Source: Neorhizobium sp.
Lineage (GTDB): Bacteria; Pseudomonadota; Alphaproteobacteria; Rhizobiales; Rhizobiaceae
Direction: 5' to 3'
Assembly (NCBI GenBank): GCA_028283725.1
Contig: JAPWKC010000004.1
Coordinates: 682,001 to 746,000, forward strand
DNA: 64,000 nucleotides
The position numbers and the translations under genes are program-made. Under the pieces are notes generated by a model that saw only the letters and a list, made by a program, of their open reading frames with translations, was not told the DNA's origin and ran no database searches. Shown here in pieces: positions 54,803 to 63,349 of this stretch (its first letter is position 1; each line of letters begins with the position of its first letter).

Positions 54803-54831
54803 TTGAGGTGATCGTCACCTCGTGTTATAAC
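54803..54831 (+). promoter_or_regulatory. Toxin-antitoxin promoter with overlapping palindrome
   Basis: TTGAGG (54803-54808), 17-base spacer, TATAAC (54826-54831). The palindrome GAGGTGA-N3-TCACCTC (54805-54821) covers the -35 and most of the spacer, an ideal site for autorepression by the AbrB-type antitoxin or the complex. Confidence 0.7.
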
Positions 54832-54856
54832 AGCGTTAGAACATGAGGGCCCTGCG

Positions 54857-55078
54857 ATGAACGCAACCATTCGAAAAATCGGCAATTCCGAAGGCATCAT
54901 CATTCCCAGGGAAGTCCTCGACCGGCTGGGGCTGAAGGCCGGAGATACATTCGATATCCGCGAGGAAAACGGCACTCTCTCGCTTGTTCCTGAGCAAGCT
55001 GACCTTGCAGAACAGCTCAAGGCCGCTCGTCTTGGAATGGAAAAATATCGTGTGGCACTGCGGGAACTTGCAAAATGA
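54857..55078 (+). CDS. AbrB/MazE-type antitoxin
   Basis: A 73-residue protein with a SpoVT/AbrB swapped-hairpin DNA-binding domain (RKIGNSEGIIIPREVLDRLGLKAGDTFDIREENG) and a C-terminal helix that would bind the toxin. Its stop overlaps the start of the Doc gene by four bases. Start follows GAGGG. Likely to repress its own promoter at 54803-54831. Confidence 0.88.
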   Translation: MNATIRKIGNSEGIIIPREVLDRLGLKAGDTFDIREENGTLSLVPEQADLAEQLKAARLGMEKYRVALRELAK

Positions 55079-55464
55079 CAGCCATCAAATGGCTTTCACG
55101 TGCTGCGATCGAGATCATTCATGATGAACAGTTGGCCGAGCATGGCGGCCTTGCTGGTCTGAAGGATGAGAATGCGCTGGAGGCCGCATTAGCGCGTCCT
55201 TTGCACAAGCACACTTACGGAGAAGATGATCTGTTCGTGCTTGCTGCGGCGTATCTTTATGGGCTTGCGCGCAACCATCCCTTTTCCGATGGCAACAAGC
55301 GCATAGCCTATCTGGCAGCCTTCACTTTTCTTGTGATCAACCGCCACATGATAGAAGCGACGCAGGGCGATATTATTACATTCGTCCTCGGCGTTGCTGC
55401 CGGCGAAATCGATGAGGACGGCGCAGCGCGCTTCCTGCGCGATCACGCCATCCCCTATCCCTGA
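55075..55464 (+). CDS. Doc-type toxin (Fic/Doc family)
   Basis: A 129-residue Doc protein. The Fic motif reads HPFSDGNKR at residues 68-76, with lysine in place of the second glycine of AMP-transferring Fic proteins. This is the Doc hallmark; P1 Doc phosphorylates elongation factor Tu and blocks translation. It is coupled to an AbrB-type rather than Phd-type antitoxin. The stop abuts the convergent parC stop with no spacing. The toxin appears intact. Confidence 0.9.
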   Translation: MTAIKWLSRAAIEIIHDEQLAEHGGLAGLKDENALEAALARPLHKHTYGEDDLFVLAAAYLYGLARNHPFSDGNKRIAYLAAFTFLVINRHMIEATQGDIITFVLGVAAGEIDEDGAARFLRDHAIPYP

Positions 55465-57717
55465 TTAGCCCGCAAAGCGTCCGCTGCGGGGAAAGCCCTT
55501 CGGCACGGTGCGGCCGGCGGTGGCGCGGTCGGCGATCCATTCGGCCAGTTCGTCGCCCTTGCGGTTGAACGAGCGACCGGCGCTGTCCTCCCACGAAAGC
55601 CCTTCCGCCGCCACGAAGCACTTGATGTCGGAAATGCCGCCATCCTTGTAGCGCTGCAGGCGAACGCCCTTGCCGCGGCTCATCTCCGGCAGCTGCGACA
55701 ACGGGAAGACCAGCATCTTGCGATTTTCGCCGACAACCGCCACGTGATCACCCGAGACGGGAACGACGAGTTTGGCCTCATCCGGCATGGCGACATTCAT
55801 CACCTGCTTGCCCTTGCGGGTATTGGCGACCAGTTCGGTTTCGGCAACGATGAAGCCGAAGCCTGCGGTCGACGACAGGATCAACTTGCGGCTCGCATCG
55901 TGGACGAAAGCGGTCAGGATATCCTGATCGTTTTCCATGTCGACCATGATGCGGATCGGCTCGCCATGCCCCCGGCCGCCAGGCAATTTGTCGGCGCCCA
56001 TCGTATAGGCCTTGCCGCCGGTCGTCAGCAGAAGCAGCTTGTCGGTGGTCTGTGCCGGGAAGGCGATCTTCGGGCCGTCGCCTTCCTTGAAGGTCAGGCT
56101 TGACGTATCGGCCACATGGCCCTTCAGCGCGCGGATCCAGCCCTTTTGCGAAATAATGACGGTGATCGGTTCCTTCTCGATCATCGCCTGCTGGATGGCT
56201 TCCAGATCGGCTTCCGGGGCATCGGCGAACTGGGTGCGGCGACGACCGATTTCAGTCGCCTTGGCATAGGTCTTCTTGACGTCCTGGATCTCGACTTCGA
56301 TCATCCGCCACTGCTTGTCGTCGGATGAAAGCAGCGCTTCGATATCCGCCTTCTCCTTCGTCAGCTTGTCATGCTCGGTGCGGATCTCGAATTCCTCGAG
56401 CTTGCGCAGAGAGCGCAGCCGCATGTTGAGGATAGCTTCGGCCTGAATGTCGGTGAGCGACCAGCGCGCCACCATGACCGGCTTCGGCTCATCCTCCTCG
56501 CGGATGATGCGGATGACCTCGTCGATATTGAGATAGGCGACCAGCAGGCCCCCGAGGATTTCGAGACGGCGGTCGATCGCGGCCAGCCGATGGCGCGAAC
56601 GGCGGATCAGCACGTCCTTGCGGTGCGCCAGCCATTCGTTCAGCACTTCGCCCATGCCCATGACTTTTGGCACACGCCCCATGGAAAGGACGTTCATGTT
56701 GAGCGGCAGGCGGCTTTCGAGCTCGGAGAGCTTGAACAGCGATTCCATCAGAAGCGTCGCGTCGACCGTGCGGTTTTTCGGTACGAGCACGACGCGCACG
56801 TCTTCGGCCGATTCGTCGCGCACGTCATCGAGCAACGGCAGCTTGCGGGCGAGAAGCAGTTCGGCGATCTTTTCGATCAGGCGAGACTTCTGCACCTGGA
56901 ATGGAATTTCGGTGACGACGATCTGGTAGCCGCCGCGGCCGAGATCCTCGATCTCCCATTTGGCGCGGACGCGAAAACCGCCGCGGCCGGTGCGATAGGC
57001 CTCGATGATCGATTCCCGGCTGTCGATGATGACGCCGCCGGTCGGCAGATCCGGGCCAGGCACGAATTCGACCAGTTTCTCGATCGTCGCATCGGGATGC
57101 TTGATCAGATGGAGGGCCGCATCGCAGAGTTCGTGGGCATTGTGTGGCGGGATCGACGTCGCCATGCCGACCGCGATGCCCGAGGCACCATTGGCCAGAA
57201 GATTTGGAAAAGCGCCCGGCAGAACGACCGGCTCGGAATTGCTCTCGTCGTAGGTATCGCGGAAATCGACGGCATCCTGATCGATGCCTTCCAGAAGCAG
57301 TTCCGCCACCGGCGTCATCTTGCTTTCGGTATAACGCATCGCAGCGGGGCTATCGCCATCGATATTGCCGAAATTGCCCTGCCCGTTGACGAGCGGGTAA
57401 CGCAGCGAGAAATCCTGCGCCAGTCGCGCCAGCGCATCGTAGATCGCCTGGTCGCCATGCGGGTGATAGTTACCCATCACTTCGCCGACGATCTTGGCGC
57501 ATTTGCGGAATGCGGTATTGGGGCGCAGCCCCATCTCGCTCATCGCGTAGACAATACGGCGATGCACCGGCTTCAGCCCGTCGCGCACGTCCGGAAGCGC
57601 ACGATGCATGATGGTGGAAAGCGCGTAGGCGAGGTAGCGCTCTTCGAGCGCCGCCTTCAAGTCTACCGGCTGGATGTTGTCGCCGCCGTCACCGGGCGGG
57701 TCTACCTTTTGTCCCAT
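55465..57717 (-). CDS. parC: DNA topoisomerase IV subunit A
   Basis: A 750-residue type II topoisomerase A subunit. The catalytic tyrosine is Tyr129 in AAMRYTES, and the quinolone region is [12 protein letters not shown], with Gln90 where E. coli ParC has Ser80. The C-terminal beta-propeller includes [25 protein letters not shown]. It decatenates chromosomes with ParE, which is not in the window. It is convergent with the toxin gene. Confidence 0.96.
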   Translation of the reverse strand: MGQKVDPPGDGGDNIQPVDLKAALEERYLAYALSTIMHRALPDVRDGLKPVHRRIVYAMSEMGLRPNTAFRKCAKIVGEVMGNYHPHGDQAIYDALARLAQDFSLRYPLVNGQGNFGNIDGDSPAAMRYTESKMTPVAELLLEGIDQDAVDFRDTYDESNSEPVVLPGAFPNLLANGASGIAVGMATSIPPHNAHELCDAALHLIKHPDATIEKLVEFVPGPDLPTGGVIIDSRESIIEAYRTGRGGFRVRAKWEIEDLGRGGYQIVVTEIPFQVQKSRLIEKIAELLLARKLPLLDDVRDESAEDVRVVLVPKNRTVDATLLMESLFKLSELESRLPLNMNVLSMGRVPKVMGMGEVLNEWLAHRKDVLIRRSRHRLAAIDRRLEILGGLLVAYLNIDEVIRIIREEDEPKPVMVARWSLTDIQAEAILNMRLRSLRKLEEFEIRTEHDKLTKEKADIEALLSSDDKQWRMIEVEIQDVKKTYAKATEIGRRRTQFADAPEADLEAIQQAMIEKEPITVIISQKGWIRALKGHVADTSSLTFKEGDGPKIAFPAQTTDKLLLLTTGGKAYTMGADKLPGGRGHGEPIRIMVDMENDQDILTAFVHDASRKLILSSTAGFGFIVAETELVANTRKGKQVMNVAMPDEAKLVVPVSGDHVAVVGENRKMLVFPLSQLPEMSRGKGVRLQRYKDGGISDIKCFVAAEGLSWEDSAGRSFNRKGDELAEWIADRATAGRTVPKGFPRSGRFAG

Positions 57718-57847
57718 GTGAACCTTGCTATCGGAAAGCCCCTATGACGGCAAGAAAGCCGGGACATCTGGCTGTGGATGACTGCTGCACCGCACCCGCC
57801 GCGAAATCCGGCGTTAAGCCCGTTCACCGCAAATTAGACAAAGAAGC

Positions 57848-57875
57848 TAGACGTTTATACCACCCTCTCTATAAC
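57848..57875 (+). promoter_or_regulatory. Candidate promoter of the secreted 400-residue protein
   Basis: TAGACG (57848-57853), 16 bases, TATAAC (57870-57875), 67 bases before the ATG. Confidence 0.45.
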
Positions 57876-57942
57876 TGCCTGCCAGACCGATATTTCGGGT
57901 CGGCGCGCCGACGGCCGCCACCCCGCACGGAGGAAAGACGAG

Positions 57943-59145
57943 ATGTACCATTCCACGAAGGCCCGCCTCCTTTTCACCGGCGCCGCCCTTTCGATCTTCG
58001 CCACACCGATCTTCGCGACCTCTGCCTTCGCGCTTGACGGCACTGATCTCGTCGCCAAGATCAATGCGGCGCTCTCGCTGCAGGGCGGCTCGATCAAGGC
58101 GCAGTCGATCGATATCAGCGGCACGACCGTGACGCTGAAGGGCACGAGCTTCAAGGCGGAGAGCAATCCGCAGCAGTTTCCGATCGGCAACGTGACGATG
58201 GACGGCGTCGAGGAAGCCAATGGCGGCTACACGATCGAGAAGGTCGCCTTCCCGAACATCAACCTGTCGCAGGAACAGAATTCCGTCAGCGTGACCGACA
58301 TCACGATGAGCGGCGTCAAGGTGCCGGCAGATGTCAACAAGGGCACGATCGATTCGCTGCTCCTCTATGACGAGGCGCATGTCGGCCCGATCACCGTTTC
58401 GGCGAATGGAAAGCAGCTGTTCTCGGTCGCCGAGACGAATGTTTCGACGGCCGTCTCAGACGACAATTCCGGGCTCGACTTCGATCTCAAGATGGACAAG
58501 ATCAAGGCTGATCTCAGCACCGTCGACGATCCGAACTCGCGCGAGACGATCGACGCGCTCGGCCTCAACACGATCGACGGCAGCATGACGCTGAGCGGCA
58601 GCTGGGCGCAGAATGACGGCACGGTCGATATCAGCGAATACGCGCTCGATATCGCCAATGTCGGCAAGCTCGACCTCGCATTGAGCTTTTCCGGCTATAC
58701 GCTCGACTTCATGAAATCGGCGCGCGAGACGGCCAAGGCGATGGAAGCCAATGCCAACAAGCAGGAGGCCCAGCAGGCGGCAAGCCTTGCCATGCTCGGC
58801 CTGATGCAGCGCCTGACCTTCAACAGCGCGCAGATCCGCTTCGACGACGCCGGCATTACCAAGCGGGCGCTCGACTATGCCGGCAAGCAGCAGAACACGA
58901 CGGGCGACCAGATGGCGCAGATGGTGAAAGCCATGACGCCGATCGTGCTTGCCCAATATAACGTGCCGGAACTGCAGAACATGCTGAGCCAGGCGGTCAA
59001 CACCTTCCTCGACAAGCCGCAGAACCTGACCGTCGATGCCGAGCCGGCCAATCCGGTGCCTCTGCCGATGATCATGGGGGCTGCCATGGGTGCACCAAAC
59101 ACGCTGCCGAAGGTACTGGGCCTCAAAGTTTCGGCCAACGACTGA
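57943..59145 (+). CDS. Secreted protein of unknown function (400 residues)
   Basis: A signal peptide (MYHSTKARLLFTGAALSIFATPIFATSAFA) is followed by a beta-rich region with repeated patterns such as IDISGTTVTLKGTSFKA and DITMSGVKVPADV. A helical stretch follows at about 262-290 (KSARETAKAMEANANKQEAQQAA). I recognise no catalytic motif. The overall look, with alternating beta strands and no enzyme signature, recalls AsmA- or DUF945-like periplasmic proteins, but this is only a resemblance. Divergent from parC, with its own promoter and a strong terminator. Confidence 0.8.
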   Translation: MYHSTKARLLFTGAALSIFATPIFATSAFALDGTDLVAKINAALSLQGGSIKAQSIDISGTTVTLKGTSFKAESNPQQFPIGNVTMDGVEEANGGYTIEKVAFPNINLSQEQNSVSVTDITMSGVKVPADVNKGTIDSLLLYDEAHVGPITVSANGKQLFSVAETNVSTAVSDDNSGLDFDLKMDKIKADLSTVDDPNSRETIDALGLNTIDGSMTLSGSWAQNDGTVDISEYALDIANVGKLDLALSFSGYTLDFMKSARETAKAMEANANKQEAQQAASLAMLGLMQRLTFNSAQIRFDDAGITKRALDYAGKQQNTTGDQMAQMVKAMTPIVLAQYNVPELQNMLSQAVNTFLDKPQNLTVDAEPANPVPLPMIMGAAMGAPNTLPKVLGLKVSAND

Positions 59146-59168
59146 GATTTGCGGCTCCCATCCCGATT

Positions 59169-59203
59169 CAAAAAACCCCGGCAAGCGATTGCCGGGGTTT
59201 GTG
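59169..59203. terminator. Bidirectional terminator
   Basis: AAACCCCGGCAA with TTGCCGGGGTTT, loop GCGA, A-run before and T-rich after. It serves the secreted-protein gene and the convergent SulP gene. Confidence 0.9.
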
Positions 59204-59225
59204 TTTTTCCAAGCCGTTTCGTCGC

Positions 59226-60711
59226 TTATTGCGCGGGTGGCGCATCCATCGACGCATGCGGCTTGTCGTGAAGGGCAAAGCGGTCGACCATGGTGGCGCT
59301 CGCCTGATTGACGCCGCGCAGTTCGACCGCGACGCCCTGCTTGCGGTATCTGAGCACGACCTTGTCGAGGGCATCGACGGCCGTGATGTCCCACAGATGG
59401 GCGTTGGCGACGTCGATCACGACCTTGCTGACGGGCGTATCGAAATCGAAGGCGCTCATGAACGCGTCTGCCGAGGCAAAGAAGACCTGCCCCTCGACCG
59501 CATAAAGCCGCTCTCCGGCGACGCCATCGACCTGACGTACCCGAAAGAGTTTGGCAACCTTGCCGGCGAAGAACACGCCTGACAGAAGCACACCCACCGT
59601 CACGCCAAGCGCAAGGTTCGCGGTGACAACGGTGACGACCACCGTTGCCAGCATGACGAGGCTTGAAGCGCGCGGATGGACGACGAGCTTGCGCAAGGAC
59701 GACCAGTCGAACGTATCGACCGAGACCATGACCATGATGGCGACGAGAGCCGCGACCGGAACCTCCGAAACCCAGGGCTTCAGGAAGACCATCAACACCA
59801 GCAGCAGCACACCGGCAAAGAGCGTCGAGAGACGGCCCCTGCCCCCGTATTTCACATTGCTGACCGTCTGGCCGATCATGCCGCAGCCGGCGATGCCGCC
59901 AAAGAGGCTGGAGGCGGCATTGGCGATGCCAAGCCCGGTGCATTCGCGGTTCTTGGAGCTTTGCGTATCGGTCTCATCGTCGACGACGCTTGCCGTCATC
60001 ATCGATTCCAGGAGCCCGACCATGGCAATCGCGACAGCCGGGCCGGCGATGATCCTGAGCGTCTCGAGCGACAGGGGAACGGTGGGCCAGGCAAAGGCCG
60101 GCAGCGCATCCGGCAGTTTGCCGAGATCGGCAACGGTCTCGACAGGAAGATCGAAGGCGACGCTTGCGACGGTCAGCAGCAGGATACAGATCAGCGGCGA
60201 CGGGATGGCCGTCGTGATCCTCGGCGCCAGATAGATGATGGCAAGGCCCGCGGCAAGTACGGCAAAGGTCGCGGCATTGGCGCCGAAAATATGTGGCGTC
60301 TGCGCCCAGAAGATCAGGATCGCCAGCGCGTTGACGAAGCCGGTTCGCACCGATTTCGACACGAAGCGCATGAGGACGCCGAGCTTCAAGAGGCCGAAGA
60401 CGATCTGGATGATCCCGGCCAGCAGGCCCGCCGCCAGAAGATAGGGCAGACCCATGCGCATGGACGAGCGGCGCTGCGACCAGCGCCACCGAGCCGGCAG
60501 CGGCCGAAATCATCGCCGGGCGCCCGCCGGTGAAGGCAATGACGATGCCGATCACGAAGGAGGCGAAGAGGCCGACCTCGGGATCGACACCGGCGACGAA
60601 GGAAAAGGCTATGACTTCGGGAATGAGGGCGAAGGTCGCAACGGCGCCCGCCAGCATTTCACGGACAGGATTGGCGGACCAATCCCGACGAAGGGTCGAT
60701 AAGGTGGACAT
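59226..60711 (-). pseudogene. SulP-family anion transporter with STAS domain, interrupted by a +1 frameshift
   Basis: A SulP transporter of about 494 residues split in two frames. The N-terminal part starts [11 protein letters not shown] (60711) and matches the family through AAPLVHAHG. From about 60453 the reading continues in another frame with [13 protein letters not shown] to the end. The transporter core ([41 protein letters not shown]) and the C-terminal STAS domain (RLYAVEGQVFF, KVVIDVANAHLWD) are intact. Removing one base in the CCC run at 60451-60453 restores one frame. SulP proteins move sulfate, bicarbonate or related anions. Either a recent mutation or a sequence error. Confidence 0.88.
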
Positions 60712-60971
60712 ATCAGGAGTTCTCGCAAAGCTTTTTGAAAACGCGCTTCAATCAAAAGCGGTCTCGGATCTTGCAGGTTTTGCGGTTGTCCGGCGGATCG
60801 GCGGCCGGAAGAGCCACCCGGGAGTTTCACCCGGGTCCTTGCGATGGATCAGCTATAGCGGGGGAAGATGATTGCGGCAAGGTGATGGGATGGGGCTCAC
60901 GAGCCCGACGAAATCCAGACTTGCGGAAAACAACGATATCGGACAGATTGTCATAAACAGAGGATGACACG

Positions 60972-61208
60972 GTGAATGACGGCCAACCGCGTACACTCAT
61001 CAATAATGAGCGTCTGAAGCTGCTCGCCACATTTGTGAATAGTGCAGGTGTTGCAATGTTTGCAGTAGGCGGGATCGCACCGGTCGTTTCCGGGCTCTAC
61101 GGGCCGACCGGCATCACGGCACCGCTTCTCGTGGTCAGTCTTGTTTGCTTTGCAGGAGCTTGCAGCTTACATGTAGCAGGAAGTACGATTTTAAGGGGAC
61201 TGCGCTGA
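60972..61208 (+). CDS. Small two-segment membrane protein, unknown
   Basis: A 78-residue protein with two membrane segments (FVNSAGVAMFAVGGIAPVVSG and TAPLLVVSLVCFAGACSLHV). It starts at GTG 60972 after AGAGGAT. Its stop overlaps the start of the next tiny gene (TGATG), so the two are coupled and may form a complex. Similar pairs occur in Rhizobiaceae as far as I recall, without function. Confidence 0.72.
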   Translation: MNDGQPRTLINNERLKLLATFVNSAGVAMFAVGGIAPVVSGLYGPTGITAPLLVVSLVCFAGACSLHVAGSTILRGLR

Positions 61209-61321
61209 TGACCACGCTGCAGATCATCTCTCTGTTCAGCATGCCTGTCGGCGGGCTGCTGATTGGCTTCGCCGCCCTTTTCTACGCAAAGACCATCACA
61301 CGGGAAAGCCGGCACCGCTGA
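61208..61321 (+). CDS. 37-residue membrane peptide
   Basis: MTTLQIISLFSMPVGGLLIG followed by FAALFYAKTITRESRHR: one membrane helix and a basic tail. It is coupled to the upstream 78-residue gene by a one-base overlap. The terminator starting at 61305 includes its stop codon, which supports this as the real end of the transcript. Confidence 0.68.
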   Translation: MTTLQIISLFSMPVGGLLIGFAALFYAKTITRESRHR

Positions 61322-61341
61322 ACGGTACCGGCTTTGTCTTA
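61305..61341 (+). terminator. Terminator over the end of the 37-residue gene
   Basis: AAAGCCGG (61305-61312) with CCGGCTTT (61328-61335), plus inner ACCG/CGGT, followed by GTCTTATT. The stop codon lies in the loop. Confidence 0.75.
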
Positions 61342-61358
61342 TTCCGTGATGGCAGGCG

Positions 61359-61679
61359 TCACTCGATTACCTGGATCACGCGGCGTGTCTGGGGATCGAC
61401 GATCACGCGGCGTTCGTTGACGACCGTATAGCCATATTGCGTGTAGCCTTCGACAGGGCGAACCTCCACCGTGCCGGGGAGCACGCGGCCGACGAGAACG
61501 TCACCGTCATAGGGTTCTGATTCGATCGGCTGCTCCATGACATAGGTACGCACTTCGCCGGGCATGACGACGGTCGAGTTCGTCATGACCGGATCCTGGG
61601 TGATCACCATCGTCTGGGCATAGGCACCACCCGTCAGGGCCATCAGGGCCGCAGTCGCGGCCAGCAGGGTCTTGCGCAT
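61359..61679 (-). CDS. DUF1236-family secreted protein
   Basis: A 106-residue protein with signal peptide MRKTLLAATAALMALTGGAYA and the DUF1236 pattern near the C-terminus (VRPVEGYTQYGYTVVNERRVIVDPQTRRVIQVIE). Such proteins are very common in Rhizobiales and their role is unknown. Start at 61679 follows GGAGAAGG. Single gene. Confidence 0.85.
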   Translation of the reverse strand: MRKTLLAATAALMALTGGAYAQTMVITQDPVMTNSTVVMPGEVRTYVMEQPIESEPYDGDVLVGRVLPGTVEVRPVEGYTQYGYTVVNERRVIVDPQTRRVIQVIE

Positions 61680-61901
61680 ATTCCTTCTCCTCACAGTGAA
61701 TGCTGGGTGGACAACACAATCAAGAGAGGATGGTTCCGCCGCAAACAACCATGAGCAACCGAAAAAGGGGCATCAAGCGGACATGCTGACAGCTTGACGG
61801 AAACCCGGTCGCGCGCGATGAGTGGCAAAACCTGCTTGCCGCAGGATGGGGTTTTCGACGGCGCGCGGGGGGCGCGGCCGTCAGCATATGTAGGACTGTC
61901 A

Positions 61902-63326
61902 ATGCTTTCCCTCTTCAATCCGACGATCGATACGATCGAACGGCTCGATCCCGTGTCGCGCGTCTTCGAACCGGCACGGACCGATTATTATCAGGGCCGC
62001 GCCGGCGGACAGTTGCAGCGGCTGATGACCGCCCGAAAAGACTTCCTCGCCGTCTGGCGGCAGGGCGACTACCGGGACAAGGTGTCGGACATGAAGATGT
62101 TCGGCCGGCAGGTGGTGATCGTCAATTCGCCGGACGCGATCAAATATGTCGTCGCCACACGCCACGAGAATTTCGAGCGCAAGACGCCGCAGATGCGCCG
62201 GGCGCTGGAATACCTGCTCGGCGACGGGCTGTTCATCTCCGACGGCGAAACGTGGAAGCAGCGGCGGCCGCTGGTCTCTGACATCGTCCACAAGAACCGC
62301 GTGCCGGCCTTCGGGCCGATCATGACCGACACCTCGCTCGAACTGGTGCGGCGCTGGGAGGAACTCGGCGACGGCGCCACCGTCAACGCGTTGCACGAAA
62401 TGGCAGGGCTAACGGCGGAAATCATCTCGCGCAGCGTGTTCGGCAACGATCTCGGCGAGGATGCGGCAGCGGCCGTCACCGAAGGTTTCACCAGCTACCA
62501 GTCGCTGATCGACAGCATCAATCTCGGCTATTTCCTCGGCTTCGACGAAGGCCTGCCGCAAAGACGCAGGCCGTCGCTCAGCCGCTCCGTCAAACGCATC
62601 CACACGATCATCGATCGGGTGATCGAGGATCATCTCGCCGGCAAAGGCGACCACAATTCCATGGTGGATCTCCTGATCCGCCGGCAGAGCCGAAATCCCG
62701 AACTGAAGCTCGACGTCGTGGCGCTCAGAAACGAGGCGGCAACGATTTTCATGGCCGGGCACGAGACGACCGCCGCAACGCTCACCTGGGCGTGGTACCT
62801 GCTGTCGCGCGCGCCGTGGATCGAGGAACTCGTGCATCAGGAGATCGATGCGGTCTGCGGCGGTCATGCGCCGACGGTCGCCGACGTGCCGAAGCTCAAA
62901 TGGTGCTCGGCGGTGATCGAGGAGACGCTTCGGCTTTATCCGCCGGTCCCGATCCTGGCGCGGCAGAACAAGCAAGCCGACCGGATCGGAACGATCGACG
63001 TGAAGAAGTCGTCGCTGATCATGATCGTGCCGTGGATCCTGCATCGCACCCCTTCCCTCTTCGATCGGCCGAACGAGTTCCGGCCGGAACGGTTTGCGGA
63101 AGGGAAGCGGCCGGTGCCCTACAGCTATATTCCCTTTGCCAGCGGGCCGCGCGTCTGCCCCGGCCTGCAATTCGGACTGACCGAGGCGATCCTCTGCCTT
63201 GCCGTCATCGCCCAGCGCTTTCATGTGCGGGTGAAGGACGGCCACAAGGTGGAAGCCGCCTGCCGGCTGACACTTCGGCCGAAGGGCGGCTTGCCGGTGA
63301 CATTGCACAAGCGGCGCGGCGGCTGA
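61902..63326 (+). CDS. Cytochrome P450 (fatty-acid-hydroxylase-like group)
   Basis: A 474-residue P450 longer than the soluble one at 9932. Motifs: I-helix AGHETTA, K-helix EETLR, and the heme loop FASGPRVCPG with the axial cysteine. The form AGHETT with ETLRLYPPVP resembles the eukaryotic-like and CYP102/CYP4-like group acting on lipids or hydrophobic substrates. I chose ATG 61902 (MLSLFNPTIDT); the frame is open upstream to 61794. It ends 23 bases before a lipid acyltransferase gene, so a lipid-related role is likely. Confidence 0.9.
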   Translation: MLSLFNPTIDTIERLDPVSRVFEPARTDYYQGRAGGQLQRLMTARKDFLAVWRQGDYRDKVSDMKMFGRQVVIVNSPDAIKYVVATRHENFERKTPQMRRALEYLLGDGLFISDGETWKQRRPLVSDIVHKNRVPAFGPIMTDTSLELVRRWEELGDGATVNALHEMAGLTAEIISRSVFGNDLGEDAAAAVTEGFTSYQSLIDSINLGYFLGFDEGLPQRRRPSLSRSVKRIHTIIDRVIEDHLAGKGDHNSMVDLLIRRQSRNPELKLDVVALRNEAATIFMAGHETTAATLTWAWYLLSRAPWIEELVHQEIDAVCGGHAPTVADVPKLKWCSAVIEETLRLYPPVPILARQNKQADRIGTIDVKKSSLIMIVPWILHRTPSLFDRPNEFRPERFAEGKRPVPYSYIPFASGPRVCPGLQFGLTEAILCLAVIAQRFHVRVKDGHKVEAACRLTLRPKGGLPVTLHKRRGG

Positions 63327-63349
63327 CGGACGGCCGGGAGGAGGATGCA

